Shown here piece after piece: positions 10,705 through 19,676 of a stretch of DNA of 43,160 bases. This DNA is from Solobacterium sp. Its GTDB lineage: Bacteria > Bacillota_I > Bacilli_A > Erysipelotrichales > Erysipelotrichaceae. Position numbers and translations under genes: made by a program. Positions within the stretch are counted from its first letter, which is position 1; the number at the start of each line of letters is the position of its first letter. The notes beneath the pieces are model-generated. The model saw only the letters and a list, made by a program, of their open reading frames with translations, was not told the origin of the DNA and did no database searches. Where the stretch lies: positions 1 through 43,160 of the forward strand of contig JAILQT010000030.1 in assembly GCA_024698805.1 (NCBI GenBank), in the 5' to 3' direction.

Positions 10705-11784
10705 ATGAAGACGGTCAGGGAGATCAAACAGGAACATCTGGATATCCTTTCGGATCATGTGCAGAAGCTGTACCGGAAACCGCAGCTGAAGCATCTGTTC
10801 CTGGAACTGACGCTGCGCTGCAACGAGCACTGCTTCCACTGCGGCAGCAGCGGCGGCGACGTACGCAGCGAAGAGATGACATCCGATGATTACAGGCGCG
10901 TCCTCGATGAGGTAAAGCAGGACTTCGATATCTCGAAGATGATGCTGTGCATCACCGGCGGCGAGCCGCTGCTCAGGAAGGACTTCTTCGATATCCTGGG
11001 CTATGCGCACAGCCTCGGCTATACATGGGGCATGACGACCAACGCGACGCTGATCACGAAGGATATCGCGCATAAGCTTCATGAATGCGGGATGGTTACC
11101 GTATCCGTGTCCATCGACGGACTGGAGGAGACACATGACAGCCTGCGCGGCATGAAAGGCGGCTACAGACGCGCCATGGAAGGCATACAGAACCTCATCG
11201 ACGAGGATGCTTTCCGCAATGTGCAGGTGACGACCGTCATCAACCGGAAGAACATTTCCGAACTGGACGACCTGTTCGGGATCATGGACGGCCTGGATAT
11301 CGATTCCTGGCGCGTCATCCACCTCGAACCGATCGGCAGAGCGCTGCTGAGGCCGGACCTGATGCTGGAAAAGGAGGATTATATCCGCCTGTTCAGCTTC
11401 ATCCGTGAAAAAAGGCAGCAGGAATACCCGCTGGAGTTCGGATGCAGTCATTATCTCGGACTGGATCTAGAAGCCGAAGTCCGGGACTGGTACTGGCTGT
11501 GCAATGCCGGCGTCCATACGGCTTCGATCATGGCGAACGGCGATATCGGCGCGTGTCTCGATATTGAAAGACGACCGGAAACGGTCCAGGGGAACATATA
11601 CAGGGACAGGTTCTCCGATATCTGGCAGAACCGGTTTGAACTGTTCCGCAGGGATCTTTCCGCAGATACGCAGATGTGCAGCGGCTGCGCGCATGCGAAA
11701 TACTGCCGCGGCGACGCGCATCACAGCTACGATTACGATCACAGAAAGCCCCTCGTATGCATGAAGGGGATACTGTTCGAATAA
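10705..11784 (+). CDS. Radical SAM/SPASM-domain protein, putative peptide maturase
   Basis: CxxxCxxC in 'LRCNEHCFHCGSS', 'ITGGEPLLRKDF', C-terminal Cys-rich SPASM-like 'CNAGVHTASIMANGDIGACLDI...CSGCAHAKYCRGDAHHSY...CMKG'. Start set at ATG 10705 (ORF track over-extends to 10549 in another frame of the peptide gene). Confidence 0.85.
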   Translation: MKTVREIKQEHLDILSDHVQKLYRKPQLKHLFLELTLRCNEHCFHCGSSGGDVRSEEMTSDDYRRVLDEVKQDFDISKMMLCITGGEPLLRKDFFDILGYAHSLGYTWGMTTNATLITKDIAHKLHECGMVTVSVSIDGLEETHDSLRGMKGGYRRAMEGIQNLIDEDAFRNVQVTTVINRKNISELDDLFGIMDGLDIDSWRVIHLEPIGRALLRPDLMLEKEDYIRLFSFIREKRQQEYPLEFGCSHYLGLDLEAEVRDWYWLCNAGVHTASIMANGDIGACLDIERRPETVQGNIYRDRFSDIWQNRFELFRRDLSADTQMCSGCAHAKYCRGDAHHSYDYDHRKPLVCMKGILFE

Positions 11785-11809
11785 CGTGTTCCCGCAGGAC
11801 ACGTTTTTC
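11783..11809 (+). terminator. Rho-independent terminator after the rSAM gene
   Basis: AACGTGT tcccgcagg ACACGTT TTT. Confidence 0.75.
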
Positions 11810-11829
11810 AAAAGTGACAGGAGGGTTTT

Positions 11830-12720
11830 ATGAAATACGTCATGACCGCATTGTCTGCTGCGGCACTGCTGTGCCTGTGCGGCTGTTCCGCGGGAACTCC
11901 GTCAGCAGCGGCATCTTCTAAGACGCCGTCCCCCGAGGGGGCTGCGGCGTGGACACTTGAGGATATACGGTATTATGCCGGCGGCGACAGCAACGGCAGC
12001 ACGGACACGCTCTCGCTTTCACGCCGGGAGAACGTCCTCGTGCTCAACCAGAGCCCGGCGTTCTATGTGCCGGTGCGCGTGAGCGAATACAGCGTGACGG
12101 CGGATACGTTCACGAAGATCGAAGCGCTGCTCGATCCCGCAGAACTCGGCGCATGGTCAAAGATCGAAGCGGAGACTGAGGTCCTCGACGGTCCGGGGAA
12201 CAGCTATATGTTCCGGATCACGGAAAACGGTGCAGAGAATACGTATTACATCGACGGCTATGCGGACCTCGGCGGCGGCAATGCCGTCCTGAAGGAGGTC
12301 ATGGACATCGTCCGGGCGAACATGAACGAACAGCAGCTGCGCGTGCAGTACCTGCTGAATGAAGAAGAGGCGGTAGCCGATGCAGAGATCTCCTCCCTCA
12401 ACGAAGAGACGATCACATACCTGATGGGCGGATACTGGCAGTGCGTCAGCGAGCTGGTTGACGGGCAGCCGGAGGACCACGGCATCACGCTGATGAATTC
12501 GAATGAATACTGCTCCTACACGGATGCGGAACATGAGGAAAGCGAAGAGTTCACGATCCGGATCGTGAAGGAGCCGCTGGAGGATCTGGACAGTGCCTGG
12601 TATGCCGTGTTTGAAAATGACGAACACAGCTTTACAGCCGTGCTGCGCGGCGCGAAGCTGATCACGTCGCGGCAGGCGGGAGAGCATATGCGCTATTGTG
12701 TCTTTGAGCGCGCATCATAA
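11830..12720 (+). CDS. Putative lipoprotein of unknown function
   Basis: N-terminal signal 'MKYVMTALSAAALLCLCGCSAG' with lipobox LCGC; no recognised domain. Confidence 0.7.
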   Translation: MKYVMTALSAAALLCLCGCSAGTPSAAASSKTPSPEGAAAWTLEDIRYYAGGDSNGSTDTLSLSRRENVLVLNQSPAFYVPVRVSEYSVTADTFTKIEALLDPAELGAWSKIEAETEVLDGPGNSYMFRITENGAENTYYIDGYADLGGGNAVLKEVMDIVRANMNEQQLRVQYLLNEEEAVADAEISSLNEETITYLMGGYWQCVSELVDGQPEDHGITLMNSNEYCSYTDAEHEESEEFTIRIVKEPLEDLDSAWYAVFENDEHSFTAVLRGAKLITSRQAGEHMRYCVFERAS

Positions 12721-12760
12721 TGATGCGGGCAGGGGCCTGCGGGAGGATATGACAATTCTG

Positions 12761-12789
12761 TTGCAGTAAAGATGAAAAAGCATTAAAAT
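12761..12789 (+). promoter_or_regulatory. Sigma-A-type promoter for the YneF-like gene
   Basis: TTGCAG (12761-12766), 17-nt spacer, TAAAAT (12784-12789). Confidence 0.55.
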
Positions 12790-12818
12790 AAATGACGTTA
12801 TCAAAAGGTGGTGTTAGT

Positions 12819-13031
12819 ATGAGTGCATTTTGGAGTTCGCTGTTATGGTTCCTGCTCGGTGCGGTAGTTTCAGCAGTCGCAACATTCTTTTTCACAAAGA
12901 AAAAGTTTGAAAAAGAACTGCGCGAGAATCCCCCGATCAACGAGAAGATGGTCCGTGCCATGTTCATGCAGATGGGAAGGAAACCCAGTGAAGCTCAGAT
13001 CCGTCAGGTGATGAAGCAGCTTAAACAATAA
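12819..13031 (+). CDS. YneF/UPF0154-family small membrane protein
   Basis: One N-terminal TM helix, then 'FFFTKKKFEKELRENPPINEKMVRAMFMQMGRKPSEAQIRQVMKQLK'. Confidence 0.85.
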   Translation: MSAFWSSLLWFLLGAVVSAVATFFFTKKKFEKELRENPPINEKMVRAMFMQMGRKPSEAQIRQVMKQLKQ

Positions 13032-13036
13032 CAACA

Positions 13037-13066
13037 GCCTTCGGATAAAAAATCCGGAGGTTTTTG
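13037..13066 (+). terminator. Rho-independent terminator
   Basis: CCTTCGGAT aaaaa ATCCGGAGG TTTTTG. Confidence 0.75.
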
Positions 13067-13129
13067 TTTGCTGTCGGGAATTTGCGCCAGACCCTCCTGT
13101 AGTATACAGGCAGAAAGGGAGGAGCAGCT

Positions 13130-13435
13130 ATGAAACAGGTATATTTTACGCTCACCGGTACCGGATACCACTGCGGCACGGAATTCCTGGAAAAGGATAT
13201 GACCGTGTTCCTTGAGAAGGAGAAGGACAACGAATTCGACACGGAAGCCATCTGTGTCCGCCTTCCGGGACTCGGGAAGATCGGACATGTCGCCAACAGT
13301 GTCCGCACGAGGATCGGTGAATCATGGTCTGCCGGCAGGCTCTATGACAGGATCGGCGATACGGCCGAGGCGAAGGTGATGTATATCCTGCCCAGGGGCG
13401 TTCTCTGCGTGATCGGCCTGGAGGATGAAGACTGA
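13130..13435 (+). CDS. Small stand-alone HIRAN-like domain protein
   Basis: 'TGTGYHCGTEFLEKDMTVFLEKEKDNEFDTEAICVRLPGLGKIGHVANS' resembles the HIRAN pattern (conserved D-xx-AI-V and G-IG-V). Confidence 0.55.
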   Translation: MKQVYFTLTGTGYHCGTEFLEKDMTVFLEKEKDNEFDTEAICVRLPGLGKIGHVANSVRTRIGESWSAGRLYDRIGDTAEAKVMYILPRGVLCVIGLEDED

Positions 13436-13436
13436 T

Positions 13437-13580
13437 ATGACGAAGGCGGAATGGATCTGGACCCTCAGGTACATCCTGATGCGGATCAAACTCGGTTTTC
13501 TCAACCTCGTCATGCCGCCTCTGTCGATGCTGAATGCATCGGTAAAAAAGGATATGAAAGAACTCTTTCCGGATGAGTGA
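13437..13580 (+). CDS. Small hypothetical protein (47 aa) following the HIRAN-like gene
   Basis: ATG 13437 one nt after the preceding stop; MTKAEWIWTLRYILMRIKLGFLNLVMPPLSMLNASVKKDMKELFPDE*; missed by the ORF track because of size. Confidence 0.5.
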   Translation: MTKAEWIWTLRYILMRIKLGFLNLVMPPLSMLNASVKKDMKELFPDE

Positions 13581-13608
13581 AACGGTCTCGCCGGAAGGAT
13601 GATCCGGT

Positions 13609-13648
13609 GCCCTGCACATGCTTTCAGAAAGCGTGCAGGGTATTTTTA
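13609..13648 (+). terminator. Rho-independent terminator
   Basis: CCCTGCACatgctttcagaaagcGTGCAGGG tatTTTTT. Confidence 0.8.
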
Positions 13649-13728
13649 ATTGCTTTTCGCCAGCATTTACAACTATTCAAATAAAGCGATTAGTCCTATA
13701 ATTATAGGTGGTACAAAAGGAGGATATA

Positions 13729-16700
13729 ATGAGTACAGAAAACAAAAGAGTTTTCGAAGCAATGGATGGTAATACCGCTACCGCGCATTCCGCTTATGCG
13801 TTTACGGAAGTAGCAGGTATCTATCCGATCACACCGTCTTCCCCGATGGCAGAGAATGTTGATGCCTGGTCCACAGCCGGCAGAACAAACATTTTCGGGG
13901 ATAAGGTAAAGGTTGTTGAGATGCAGTCCGAGGGCGGCGCAGCCGGTTCGATCCACGGCGCACTGCAGGCCGGTTCCCTTGCGACAACATTCACAGCTTC
14001 CCAGGGTCTGCTTCTGATGATTCCGAATATCTACAAGCTCAAGGGTGAACTCCTGCCGGGTGTTATCCATGTTTCCGCAAGATCGCTCGCAACACACACA
14101 CTGAGTATTTTCGGTGACCATCAGGACGTTTACGCATGCCGTCAGACAGGCATCATCATGATGTGCTCCCATTCCGTCCAGGACTGCATGGACCTCGGCG
14201 GCGCAGCACACCTGATCGCGATCGACGCACAGGCACCTGTCATGCATTTCTTTGACGGTTTCCGTACATCACACGAGATCGACAAGATCGAAGTCATGGA
14301 CTATGACTTCCTGAAGAGCCTGCTCAACACAGAGAAACTCGAGGCTTTCCGTGCAGCTGCACTGAATCCGCACGGCAACCCGATGACACGCGGCGGCTCC
14401 CAGAACGACGACATTTACTTCCAGGCTGCAGAAGCACAGAACAAGCACTATGATGCAGTTCCCGACATCGCTGCGAAGTATTTCAAGGCCATCAGCGAGC
14501 ACACAGGCCGCAGCTATGCACCGTTCGTATACGTAGGTGCTCCGGATGCGGAAAGGATCATCATCGCGATGGGCTCCGTAACAGATACAGTCACAGAGAC
14601 GATCAATACGCTCGTTGCCCAGGGCGAAAAAGTCGGTCTGATCAAAGTCTATCTGTACCGTCCGTTCTCCCAGAAGTATCTGGAAGAAGTACTTCCTGCA
14701 ACTGTTAAGAAGATCGCTGTCCTTGACCGTGCAAAAGAGCAGGGCACAAGGGAACCTCTGTTCCTCGACGTCTGCTATGCACTGCGCAAGCATAAGGATC
14801 TCACGATCACCGGCGGCCGCTACGGTCTGTCTTCCAAGGATACCAACCCGTCCCACATCAACGCTGTATTTGAAGAGCTGAAGAAGGACGAACCCGCTGA
14901 AGAATTCACGATCGGTATCGAAGACGATGTAACGAACCTGTCCCTCAAGCCGGTCAACATCGATGTCGTTTCCGATTACACAAGCTGTCTGTTCTACGGT
15001 CTCGGTTCCGACGGTACAGTCGGTGCGAACAAGAGCACAGTCAAGATCATCGGCAACAACACAGATCTCTATTCTCAGGCATATTTCGCATACGACTCCA
15101 AGAAGGCAGGCGGCGTCACACGTTCGCATCTGCGTTTCGGAAAGAGCCCGATCCACAGCCCGTACTATATCGATAAGGCAGACTTCATCTCCTGCTCACT
15201 GGAATCCTACTGCTTCAAGTTCGATATGGTCCGCAACCTGAAGGAAGGCGGAACATTCCTGCTCAATACAACGATGGATCCTTCTGAAGTCGGCGACAGG
15301 CTCCCGAACAGGATGCTTGCAGGCCTGGCTGAGAAGAAGGCTAAGTTCTATATCATCAACGCCAACAAGATCGCCCAGGAGACAAAGATGGGCCGTCATA
15401 CAAACACGATCCTGCAGTCCGCATTCTTCGCGCTCAACGAGCAGATCATGCCGTATGACAAGTCTGTTGAACTGATGAAAGACAGCGCAAGACACACCTA
15501 TGCACGTAAGGGTGAAGATGTCGTCAACAACAACATCGCTGCGATCGACAGAGGCAAGAGCGGTCTCGTAGAGATCGAAGTCAAGCCTGAATGGAAGGAT
15601 CTGACATACGATGCAAGCCTGATCGCAAAGACAGGTGACGATTACTTCGACAACTACCTGCAGAGGATCAACGCTCTTGAAGGTTATGACATGCCTGTAT
15701 CCTCGTTCATCGAAAACGGTGTTCTCGACGGAACGATCAAACCGGATGTCTCCTTCCGTGAAAAGAGAAATATCGCTGCGCAGGTCCCTGTATGGGATGC
15801 GTCCAAGTGCGTAGCCTGCGGCCAGTGCGCATTCGCATGCCCGCACGCAACGATCCGTCCGTTCCTGCTCAACGCTGATGAATATGCAAAGGCAGAGAAG
15901 ATCGCTGAAGAGATCGGCGTTGAATTCACAACTGTCGATGAGAAGAAGCTCGCTGCTTATCCGGGCGCAAAGGATGCCGGTCTGAAGTACAGGATCCAGC
16001 TGTCCCCGATGAACTGCGTAGGCTGCGGCGTCTGCCTCAGAGTCTGCCCGACAAAGGCACTCGGTGCTGCAGATATCGCTACACAGCAGAAGGAAGAACC
16101 TCTGGCAGACTATCTGTACAAAGAGACAGAATACAAGCCTCAGTATGCAAGACCGAATACAGTCCAGGAATCCTCACTGCTGATGCCTTACTTCGAAGTC
16201 AGCGGATGCTGCCCGGGCTGCGGTGAAGCGCCTTACTACCGTCTGGCTTCCCAGCTGTTCGGCAAGGACATGCTCGTAGCCAACGCTACAGGCTGCTCCA
16301 TGATCTACTGCTCCGCTACACCTTCCACACCGTTCCTGACAGACGCTGACGGAAACGGTGTCGCATGGGCGAACTCCCTGTTCGAAGACAACGCTGAATT
16401 CGGTTTCGGTATGGCTGTCGCACAGACATTCAAGGCTGCAAGGATCCTCAAGATCATGGAAGACAACCTTGACAGTGTTGAACCCGAACTCAAGGAATGC
16501 TTCAAAGCTTACATCGCTGCGAAGGACAACCGTGACAAGCAGAGAGAGATCAAAGACGCTCTCGTAAGCGGCATCAAGGCTTCCGCAAATGAAAATGTCA
16601 AAGCCCTCCTCGAGATGGAAAGAGACCTCGTCGGCAAGTCCGTATGGATCGTCGGCGGCGACGGCTGGGCATATGATATCGGTTACGGCGGACTTGACCA

Positions 16701-17280
16701 TGTCATGGCAAACAACCTGAATGTCAACGTCCTCGTACTGGATACAGAAGTCTACTCCAACACAGGCGGTCAGTCCTCCAAGTCTTCCCAGGCTGCTTCC
16801 ATCGCGAAGTTCACAGCCGGCGGTAAGGCACTGGCTAAGAAGGACCTCGGCCAGATCGTCATGGAATACGGACATGCATATGTTGCACAGGTATCCATGG
16901 GCGCTAACCAGCTCCAGACGATCAAGGCGTTCAAGGAAGCTGAAAGCTATGACGGACCTTCCCTCATTATCGCTTACAGCCCCTGCGCTGAACAGGGTAT
17001 CAAGGGCGGTCTCGTAAACGCTCCTGCGATCCAGAAGAACGCTGTTGAATGCGGTTATGTCACACTGTACCGTTTCGACCCGAGACTCGAGAAGCCGCTG
17101 CAGATCGACTCCAAGGAACCGAAGTGGGATAAGTTCAACGCATTCCTGATGAACGAGGCCCGTTACTTCAACCTGCCGAAGATCAGAGGTCAGGAAGCTG
17201 CTGAAGCACTCTTCGCTAAGACGCTGTCTGACGCTCAGACACGTTATGCAAAACTGAAGTCCAAATTCGACGCTCAGTAA
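13729..17280 (+). CDS. nifJ: Pyruvate:ferredoxin (flavodoxin) oxidoreductase
   Basis: 'MDGNTATAHSAYAFTEVAGIYPITPSSPMAE', two 4Fe-4S motifs (CVACGQCAFACPH, CVGCGVCLRVCP), C-terminal TPP domain 'GDGWAYDIGYGGLDHVMA...DTEVYSNTGGQSSKSS'; AAGGAGG RBS at ATG 13729. Confidence 0.97.
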   Translation: MSTENKRVFEAMDGNTATAHSAYAFTEVAGIYPITPSSPMAENVDAWSTAGRTNIFGDKVKVVEMQSEGGAAGSIHGALQAGSLATTFTASQGLLLMIPNIYKLKGELLPGVIHVSARSLATHTLSIFGDHQDVYACRQTGIIMMCSHSVQDCMDLGGAAHLIAIDAQAPVMHFFDGFRTSHEIDKIEVMDYDFLKSLLNTEKLEAFRAAALNPHGNPMTRGGSQNDDIYFQAAEAQNKHYDAVPDIAAKYFKAISEHTGRSYAPFVYVGAPDAERIIIAMGSVTDTVTETINTLVAQGEKVGLIKVYLYRPFSQKYLEEVLPATVKKIAVLDRAKEQGTREPLFLDVCYALRKHKDLTITGGRYGLSSKDTNPSHINAVFEELKKDEPAEEFTIGIEDDVTNLSLKPVNIDVVSDYTSCLFYGLGSDGTVGANKSTVKIIGNNTDLYSQAYFAYDSKKAGGVTRSHLRFGKSPIHSPYYIDKADFISCSLESYCFKFDMVRNLKEGGTFLLNTTMDPSEVGDRLPNRMLAGLAEKKAKFYIINANKIAQETKMGRHTNTILQSAFFALNEQIMPYDKSVELMKDSARHTYARKGEDVVNNNIAAIDRGKSGLVEIEVKPEWKDLTYDASLIAKTGDDYFDNYLQRINALEGYDMPVSSFIENGVLDGTIKPDVSFREKRNIAAQVPVWDASKCVACGQCAFACPHATIRPFLLNADEYAKAEKIAEEIGVEFTTVDEKKLAAYPGAKDAGLKYRIQLSPMNCVGCGVCLRVCPTKALGAADIATQQKEEPLADYLYKETEYKPQYARPNTVQESSLLMPYFEVSGCCPGCGEAPYYRLASQLFGKDMLVANATGCSMIYCSATPSTPFLTDADGNGVAWANSLFEDNAEFGFGMAVAQTFKAARILKIMEDNLDSVEPELKECFKAYIAAKDNRDKQREIKDALVSGIKASANENVKALLEMERDLVGKSVWIVGGDGWAYDIGYGGLDHVMANNLNVNVLVLDTEVYSNTGGQSSKSSQAASIAKFTAGGKALAKKDLGQIVMEYGHAYVAQVSMGANQLQTIKAFKEAESYDGPSLIIAYSPCAEQGIKGGLVNAPAIQKNAVECGYVTLYRFDPRLEKPLQIDSKEPKWDKFNAFLMNEARYFNLPKIRGQEAAEALFAKTLSDAQTRYAKLKSKFDAQ

Positions 17281-17292
17281 TCTTTGAATCCA

Positions 17293-17323
17293 GGACAGTA
17301 CCGGTCATTTCCGGTACTGTTTT
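17293..17323 (+). terminator. Rho-independent terminator after nifJ
   Basis: ACAGTACCGG tcattt CCGGTACTGT TTTTA. Confidence 0.85.
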
Positions 17324-17378
17324 TATATTGGTTTCCGCTGGAATCGTATATGATTAAGGAAGAATATGAGGTTACCTT

Positions 17379-19586
17379 ATGCAGATCATCTATCATGAAC
17401 AAAGCAGGACGTTCCATCTGCGGAACTCTGTCACAAGTTATATCTTCAGGATCATCGATCCGGGATATCCCGTGCACCTGTATTACGGAAAAGCGATACA
17501 TGACAGGGAGGATTTCGACCATCTTCTGGAAGCAGCGCCGCGGCCGATGTCCGTGCTGATCGCAGACGACGGAAGCGAGCTTTCCCTCGAACATCTGAAG
17601 CTCGAATATCCCGTATACGGCACAGGCGACATGCGTCCGCCCGCACTGGATATACGGGCGTCGAACGGCAGCCGCCTGCTCGACCTCCGGTATGAAAGCC
17701 ACCGTATCACGGAAGGGAAGCCGGGCATCCCGGGACTGCCTGCCGTCTATTGTGACGACAGCAGCGAAGCGATGACGCTGCAGATCAGACTGAAGGACGC
17801 AAAGACAGGCCTGGCTGTCATTCTGAACTATACCGTCACGGAATATGCCCCGGCGATGATGCGCAGCGCGGAGATCATCAACGAAGGCACGCAGGAGATC
17901 GTCCTCGAACATGCGATGAGTCTTTCCCTGGACCTGCCGGACCGGGATTATGACATGATCATGCTGACAGGCGCATGGGCAAGGGAAAGAAGCGTAAAGA
18001 GGAACCCGCTTCATGAAGGGGCGCAGTCCATCTCTTCCATGCGCGGTTTCTCCAGCCCGCATTTCAATCCCTTTATTGCACTGTGCCGGAAGAACTGCAC
18101 GGAGACGGAAGGGGAGGTCACCGGTCTCTCGTTCGTCTACAGCGGCAATTTTCTGGCAGAAGCTTACTGCGATACTTACGATACCGTACGCCTGCGCATG
18201 GGCATCCACCCGGATACATTCAAATGGCATCTTGCGCCGCAGGCTTCCTTCCATACCCCGGAAGCTGTCCTGGCATACAGCTGCACGGGACTCAACGGCA
18301 TGTCGCAGATCTTCCATAAACTGTATGCGGAAAGGCTGGTCAGGGGATACTGGCGCGGCAGGCCGAGGCCGGTCCTGCTCAACAACTGGGAAGCGACCTA
18401 TTTTGATTTCGATGAGGCGAAGCTGCTCGGTATCGCGGCGGAAGCGAAGAAGCTCGGCATCGAGCTGTTCGTCATGGACGACGGCTGGTTCACGAACCGG
18501 CGCAATGACCGCAGCGGGCTGGGAGACTGGGAATACGACCCGGAGCGTTTCCCATACGGACTCGGACATTATACGGAAGCGATCCGCGATATGGGCATGA
18601 TGGCCGGCATCTGGATCGAGCCCGAGATGGTCAGCCCCGGCACAAAGATCTTCCGCGAACATCCGGACTGGGTGATCCATGAAGAGGGGAGGCCGATGCA
18701 TCCGGGCAGGCATGAATATGTGCTGAACTTCGCTGACCCGGATGTTGTGCAGTATATATTTGAAAAGCTGGACAGGCTCCTTTCCGAAGGCGGCTTCGAC
18801 TATGTGAAATGGGATATGAACCGTTCGATGAGCGATGTCTTTGCGGCGTCCCTGCCGCACCAGGATGAGCTCATGCACAGGTATATCCTCGGCGTCTATT
18901 CGCTCTATGAGCGGCTTATCCGGAAGTATCCGAAGACCCTTTTTGAATCGTGTGCGAGCGGCGGGGGAAGGTTCGATCCCGGCATGCTGTATTATGCGCC
19001 GCAGTGCTGGACAAGCGACGACACGGACGCATACGAAAGACAGAAGATCCAGTACGGGACTTCCATGGTCTATCCTGTCTCGTCGATGGGCTCACATGTG
19101 TCGGCTGTGCCGAACCACCAGCTCGGACGGACGGTCTCCCTGAAAACACGCGCGGAAACGGCGTATTTCGGTACCTTCGGCTATGAGATGGACGTCTCGA
19201 AAATGACGGAAGACGAAAAAGAGCAGACGAGGCGCCACATTGCATTCATGAAGGCGAACAGGCAGCTGCTGCAGTTCGGTACTTTCTGGCGTCTGAAGAG
19301 CCCGTTCGAATCGAATGAGACGGTCTGGATGACGGTATCGGAAGATAAGACTGAGGCGGTCGTCGCGTATTACCGCTGCCTCCAGCAGATCAACCGGGGC
19401 TTCCGGCGCATCCGCCTGGCAGGCCTGGACCCGGACAGACTGTACCATGTATCCGAACTGGAGATCGATGTCTACGGGGATGAGCTGATGCACACAGGCC
19501 TGATCCTGAGCGACGGCTCCGGCGGCGAACGCGTCAGCGGGACGGATTTCCTCTCCCGGCTGTATATGCTCAGAGCTGTTTCGTAA
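17379..19586 (+). CDS. Alpha-galactosidase, glycoside hydrolase family 36
   Basis: 'FVMDDGWFTNRRNDRSGLGDWEYDPERFPYGL', 'AGIWIEPEMVSPGTKIF', 'FDYVKWDMNRSMSD', 'LFESCASGGGRFDPGMLYYAPQCWTSDDTD'. Confidence 0.95.
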   Translation: MQIIYHEQSRTFHLRNSVTSYIFRIIDPGYPVHLYYGKAIHDREDFDHLLEAAPRPMSVLIADDGSELSLEHLKLEYPVYGTGDMRPPALDIRASNGSRLLDLRYESHRITEGKPGIPGLPAVYCDDSSEAMTLQIRLKDAKTGLAVILNYTVTEYAPAMMRSAEIINEGTQEIVLEHAMSLSLDLPDRDYDMIMLTGAWARERSVKRNPLHEGAQSISSMRGFSSPHFNPFIALCRKNCTETEGEVTGLSFVYSGNFLAEAYCDTYDTVRLRMGIHPDTFKWHLAPQASFHTPEAVLAYSCTGLNGMSQIFHKLYAERLVRGYWRGRPRPVLLNNWEATYFDFDEAKLLGIAAEAKKLGIELFVMDDGWFTNRRNDRSGLGDWEYDPERFPYGLGHYTEAIRDMGMMAGIWIEPEMVSPGTKIFREHPDWVIHEEGRPMHPGRHEYVLNFADPDVVQYIFEKLDRLLSEGGFDYVKWDMNRSMSDVFAASLPHQDELMHRYILGVYSLYERLIRKYPKTLFESCASGGGRFDPGMLYYAPQCWTSDDTDAYERQKIQYGTSMVYPVSSMGSHVSAVPNHQLGRTVSLKTRAETAYFGTFGYEMDVSKMTEDEKEQTRRHIAFMKANRQLLQFGTFWRLKSPFESNETVWMTVSEDKTEAVVAYYRCLQQINRGFRRIRLAGLDPDRLYHVSELEIDVYGDELMHTGLILSDGSGGERVSGTDFLSRLYMLRAVS

Positions 19587-19602
19587 AAGTACATGAATAA
19601 AC

Positions 19603-19636
19603 AGGCATTCCGGTCTTCCTGCCGGAATGCTTTTTA
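19603..19636 (+). terminator. Rho-independent terminator after the GH36 gene
   Basis: GCATTCCGG tcttcctg CCGGAATGC TTTTT. Confidence 0.85.
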
Positions 19637-19676
19637 AGGTTCTCAATGATTCACAGAAGGGTATTGAAAAGGTATA

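Noticed and set aside
12711-12727. Inverted repeat CGCATCAtaaTGATGCG at the end of the 11830-12720 lipoprotein gene as a terminator
   Set aside because: No following T-tract, so evidence for termination is insufficient.
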